A stretch of 64,000 nt of DNA from Treponema sp. (GTDB lineage Bacteria > Spirochaetota > Spirochaetia > Treponematales > Treponemataceae): positions 1 through 64,000 of the forward strand of contig JAEDGP010000001.1 of assembly GCA_016297405.1 (NCBI GenBank), written 5' to 3'. Made by a program: the position numbers and the translations under genes. Positions within the stretch are counted from its first letter, which is position 1, and each line of letters starts with the position of its first letter. Under the pieces are notes generated by a model that saw only the letters and a program-made list of their open reading frames with translations, had not been told where the DNA came from and searched no databases. This document shows, in pieces, positions 61,653 through 64,000 of the stretch.

Positions 61653-62896
61653 TTTTCCTTGAGCATTTCAAGTTTGTTCTGCACAAAGTCAACGATAGTT
61701 TTTGCGCTGTTCCCCCGGTTGCACCAAGCCTGACTTTTTGCTTCTTCCAAAGCTTTCTTTATGTCCTGGCTTTCCAGCGCGTTGTTTATAAAGTTCTTCA
61801 TGTCTGAGAATTGGCTTTCTTCAAGTTTTACACCGATTTTTTCCAAGGTTGAAAGACACCACATGGGGTGATCAATCCATGCTGCGTCATATACGCCTGA
61901 ATCAAACTGAACGTCAGCGTAAATTACTGGACGATTGAAAAGAAAGGCATATTCATAAATAACGCCTGAAAAGTCAGAAATCAATATGTCACTTGCTTTC
62001 AAACAATCAAAATTGCTGTTGTCAAAATTCCATGAAAAATTTTCAGAGTCAGGAAACTTTTTCATAAGATCATCAATCATCTCCTTTTCAGCTGTGAGAG
62101 ACTGAGGATGGGGGCGAACAATTACATTAAAACCTGTTTCCTTCAAAGAACTCAAAATCTTTTGGCCAAATTTAGAAAGAATGCCGTTTTTTCCCCAGCT
62201 TGGGGCAAGTAAAACAGTTTTTACGTCATCAAAAGCTTTTGGAGCATCGGCTGATACTTTCTTTGAAAGTTCATCCATTGGAGGAAAGCCTACAGGAATC
62301 ATTTCCTTTTTTGCAGTTCCACGGATTTCTTCGATTTTTCTGATATCTTCGATCTGATATTCACCGGTAGTTAAAACTGCATCGTAATGGTCCAAAGCAA
62401 ACATTCTGTAGCTTGTAAGATCCGTGAGCATATGTGGAACGTGAATATAATATTTACAATTACGACTGCGCTTCCATTGCAAAACGTCAAGGCCTGGAGT
62501 AGTTGCAATGCAAAGCTCAGCGTTAAGCATGTTCATCTTCAAAAAACCTTTGTTTCCTTCCCCAATGAAAGAAGCTTTGACATGATAGAACTTTTGGCAA
62601 AGGACCGGGTCATCAGGACTTTGTGTAAAATAATTTACACAAATACCGCGGTTTTCGAACTCTTTCACCACAGGTTCAAAAACATTCCAATATCGTTTGT
62701 GATCCGAATAAATGACTACATTTAGATGAGAATGATCCAGTTCTTCCTTTTTTCCCCGGCCCACAACAGAATGTATTTTTATAATTAAGGCTCTAAGTCC
62801 AAAAACGCCAGTAGTGATAAGACCTATAAAAAGGGAAAAAAGCATGCTTCCCGTACCCGGGTCAATATAAAGCATTGTGGAATAAAGATTTGTCAT
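61649..62896 (-). CDS. CDP-glycerol glycerophosphotransferase (TagB/TagF)-like protein with YIDPGTGSMLF anchor, copy D
   Basis: This 415-residue protein has YIDPGTGSMLF at residues 10-20, a membrane helix, a basic segment and the glycerophosphotransferase domain: SDHKRYWNVFEPVVKEFENRG, FIGEGNKGFLKMNML, TPGLDVLQWKRS, LAPSWGKNGILSKFG, RPHPQS, LISDFSGVIYEYAFLFNRPVIY. It starts just after the stop of YidC-phosphatase gene D (TGATATG). Copies C and D share MFALDHYDAVL and FDSGVYDAAWID-type stretches, so they are recent relatives. Confidence 0.85.
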   Translation of the reverse strand: MTNLYSTMLYIDPGTGSMLFSLFIGLITTGVFGLRALIIKIHSVVGRGKKEELDHSHLNVVIYSDHKRYWNVFEPVVKEFENRGICVNYFTQSPDDPVLCQKFYHVKASFIGEGNKGFLKMNMLNAELCIATTPGLDVLQWKRSRNCKYYIHVPHMLTDLTSYRMFALDHYDAVLTTGEYQIEDIRKIEEIRGTAKKEMIPVGFPPMDELSKKVSADAPKAFDDVKTVLLAPSWGKNGILSKFGQKILSSLKETGFNVIVRPHPQSLTAEKEMIDDLMKKFPDSENFSWNFDNSNFDCLKASDILISDFSGVIYEYAFLFNRPVIYADVQFDSGVYDAAWIDHPMWCLSTLEKIGVKLEESQFSDMKNFINNALESQDIKKALEEAKSQAWCNRGNSAKTIVDFVQNKLEMLKEN

Positions 62897-62897
62897 A

Positions 62898-64000
62898 TCA
62901 CTTTAGCTCCCAATTTGATTCATCGAAAATATTGTCATGCACAACGTAGGAACGTGTATCAAGTCTCCAGGTATTTTTGTCTTTCAGATGATCCTGGTTG
63001 TTTTCCCTGAAGAATGGCTCAATTGCACAACTATATATGTGAACCCTGTCTTTTTGAATGAAATCAGCAAATCTGTTATGGGTGAAAGGATTTATCTGTG
63101 AAACCTCCAGATCCTTTATGGCCAGAAAAATTGTATCTGCGTTCGTCATGAAAGTGTTGTCGGTCTTAAGTTTTTCCCTGCTGTCAAAATCTTTAACTAA
63201 AAGCAGCGGGTTAAATTTTGCAAAGTCATAGCGGTTTTTCATACCTTTGAAGCATGGGGCAGGAACATCTCGTCCATGATCTGAAACTACAATAATTCTA
63301 GTATTATCGTAGACACCAATTTCCCTAAGATGCTTTACCCATTTTGAAAGCTGAAGTAATGCAGCGGCATTTACATGATATGCTTCCAGATCGCTTTCAA
63401 GGCCTGCAAAGGAGCCGATTTCGTAACCATAGCTGCCGGAAGAAGGTACTTCATCAGAAATCAATGCTCCAGGCTCGTAAGTATGGTTTCTAAGCAAAGT
63501 AAATTCATGTGTTGTATCGTTTGTTATGAAAATGAACGCACCTTTATCGCTTTTATTGTCTGTAAGCTTATCCAAATAATATAAGTGGGCATATTTTTCC
63601 AGGAACTCTTCTACATTGAAAAGGGAATTGTCCTTAAAGTATTTTCCGTTTTGATAAAAAATATCCCTGTAAATTGGGAACATACTTTCCATCAAAACAA
63701 AGGACTGCAAATTTGATTCTACGATACGGTCTTGGCTTATATTTACCACATCAGGATGTTCCTGGATATAGCGATCCTTGTAATTTTGCTGAACTTCCAT
63801 AACAGTGAAGTCAGGATATTCTTCATACTTTGAAAAGTCTCCTTTCCATGAATAGTTTGGCAACGGAGGATCTGTTATAGTGACTTTAAAACCTGCATCG
63901 TGAAAAATTCGAGGCATTACAAGAAGGGCTTCGTTATGTTTTTCCCTAAGTGAAATATCCTTTCGTTTGTTCAATTCCTCTGGAGTATATTCATAGCCTG
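62898..64000 (-). CDS. YidC-phosphatase fusion, copy D, C-terminal part (5' end outside window)
   Basis: Only the C-terminal 366 or so residues are in the window; the frame stays open to the right edge, where it reads GYEYTPEELNKRKDIS, matching the GGYEYSP region just after the nucleophile in copies A and B. The visible part has KHNEALLVMPRIF, ITNDTTHEF, IIVVSDHGRDV and a final NIFDESNW. By analogy the missing part should hold the YidC-like and membrane regions, which I cannot see. It is paired with TagF-like gene D. Confidence 0.8.
   Translation of the reverse strand, partial: GYEYTPEELNKRKDISLREKHNEALLVMPRIFHDAGFKVTITDPPLPNYSWKGDFSKYEEYPDFTVMEVQQNYKDRYIQEHPDVVNISQDRIVESNLQSFVLMESMFPIYRDIFYQNGKYFKDNSLFNVEEFLEKYAHLYYLDKLTDNKSDKGAFIFITNDTTHEFTLLRNHTYEPGALISDEVPSSGSYGYEIGSFAGLESDLEAYHVNAAALLQLSKWVKHLREIGVYDNTRIIVVSDHGRDVPAPCFKGMKNRYDFAKFNPLLLVKDFDSREKLKTDNTFMTNADTIFLAIKDLEVSQINPFTHNRFADFIQKDRVHIYSCAIEPFFRENNQDHLKDKNTWRLDTRSYVVHDNIFDESNWELK

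Noticed and set aside
1..64000. tRNA, rRNA, insertion sequence or prophage genes
   Set aside because: No cloverleaf with CCA-type end, rRNA stretch, transposase or integrase motif, or terminal inverted repeats with target duplications were seen on reading both strands; a short element could still be missed without a search tool.

Overview
The window looks like the chromosome of a Treponema-like spirochaete. The evidence is gene content and order: a fliN-fliO-fliP-fliQ-fliR-flhB-flhA-flhF-flhG-fliA-fapA flagellar run, then a V-type (not F-type) ATPase operon in the reduced E / small unknown / A-B-D-I-K layout, plus A+T-rich DNA with frequent TTG starts. The species cannot be named from the sequence. 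No tRNA, rRNA, CRISPR array or transposase was found.

Region 1 (1-13126, all + strand) is the distal flagellar export operon. It holds the end of fliN, the five export-gate genes, flhB, flhA, the placement GTPase and ATPase flhF and flhG, the sigma-28 gene fliA, a Jag_N-FapA fusion and three unassigned genes. Region 2 (13127-20602, +) is the V-ATPase operon, with its own promoter and a strong terminator. The proteolipid carries all the side chains that bind Na+ in the Enterococcus hirae rotor, so the pump is probably sodium-coupled. Region 3 (20603-22839, +) is ispG, apparently leaderless, and a secreted repeat-rich protein.

Region 4 (22848-64000 and beyond) is at least 41 kb of surface-polysaccharide and glycolipid genes, mostly on the minus strand. 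It contains a WbaP-type initiating phosphosugar transferase, an Omp85-like outer-membrane protein with a POTRA-like start, two Wzi-like outer-membrane barrels, about ten glycosyltransferases of GT2, GT4 and GT8 type, and a TupA-like ATP-grasp enzyme. It also contains UDP-glucose dehydrogenase, UDP-glucuronate epimerase, rmlA, rmlB and rmlC, a Wzx flippase and an ABC exporter.

The most unusual content of region 4 is a repeated two-gene module. One gene encodes a protein of about 900-940 residues that joins a YidC/Oxa1-like membrane domain, more membrane segments and an alkaline-phosphatase/phosphoglycerol-transferase-superfamily domain. The other encodes a CDP-glycerol glycerophosphotransferase (TagB/TagF)-like protein that starts with an invariant YIDPGTGSMLF motif and one membrane helix. 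There are four copies of the first (one cut by the right edge) and three of the second. I propose that they build or modify phosphodiester-linked glycopolymers, comparable to teichoic or lipoteichoic acid, on the spirochaete envelope. The YidC-like domains have lost the groove arginine of true insertases.

A second theme is transcription. Several genes have a sigma70-type -10 box ending exactly 6 or 7 bases before the ATG, leaving no room for a ribosome-binding site. This predicts leaderless mRNAs for ispG, the WbaP homologue, a GT8 gene, the UDP-glucuronate epimerase, a YidC-phosphatase gene and a GT2 gene. Gene remnants at 53.2 kb and 56.0 kb and locally A+T-rich genes point to repeated remodelling of the polysaccharide locus.
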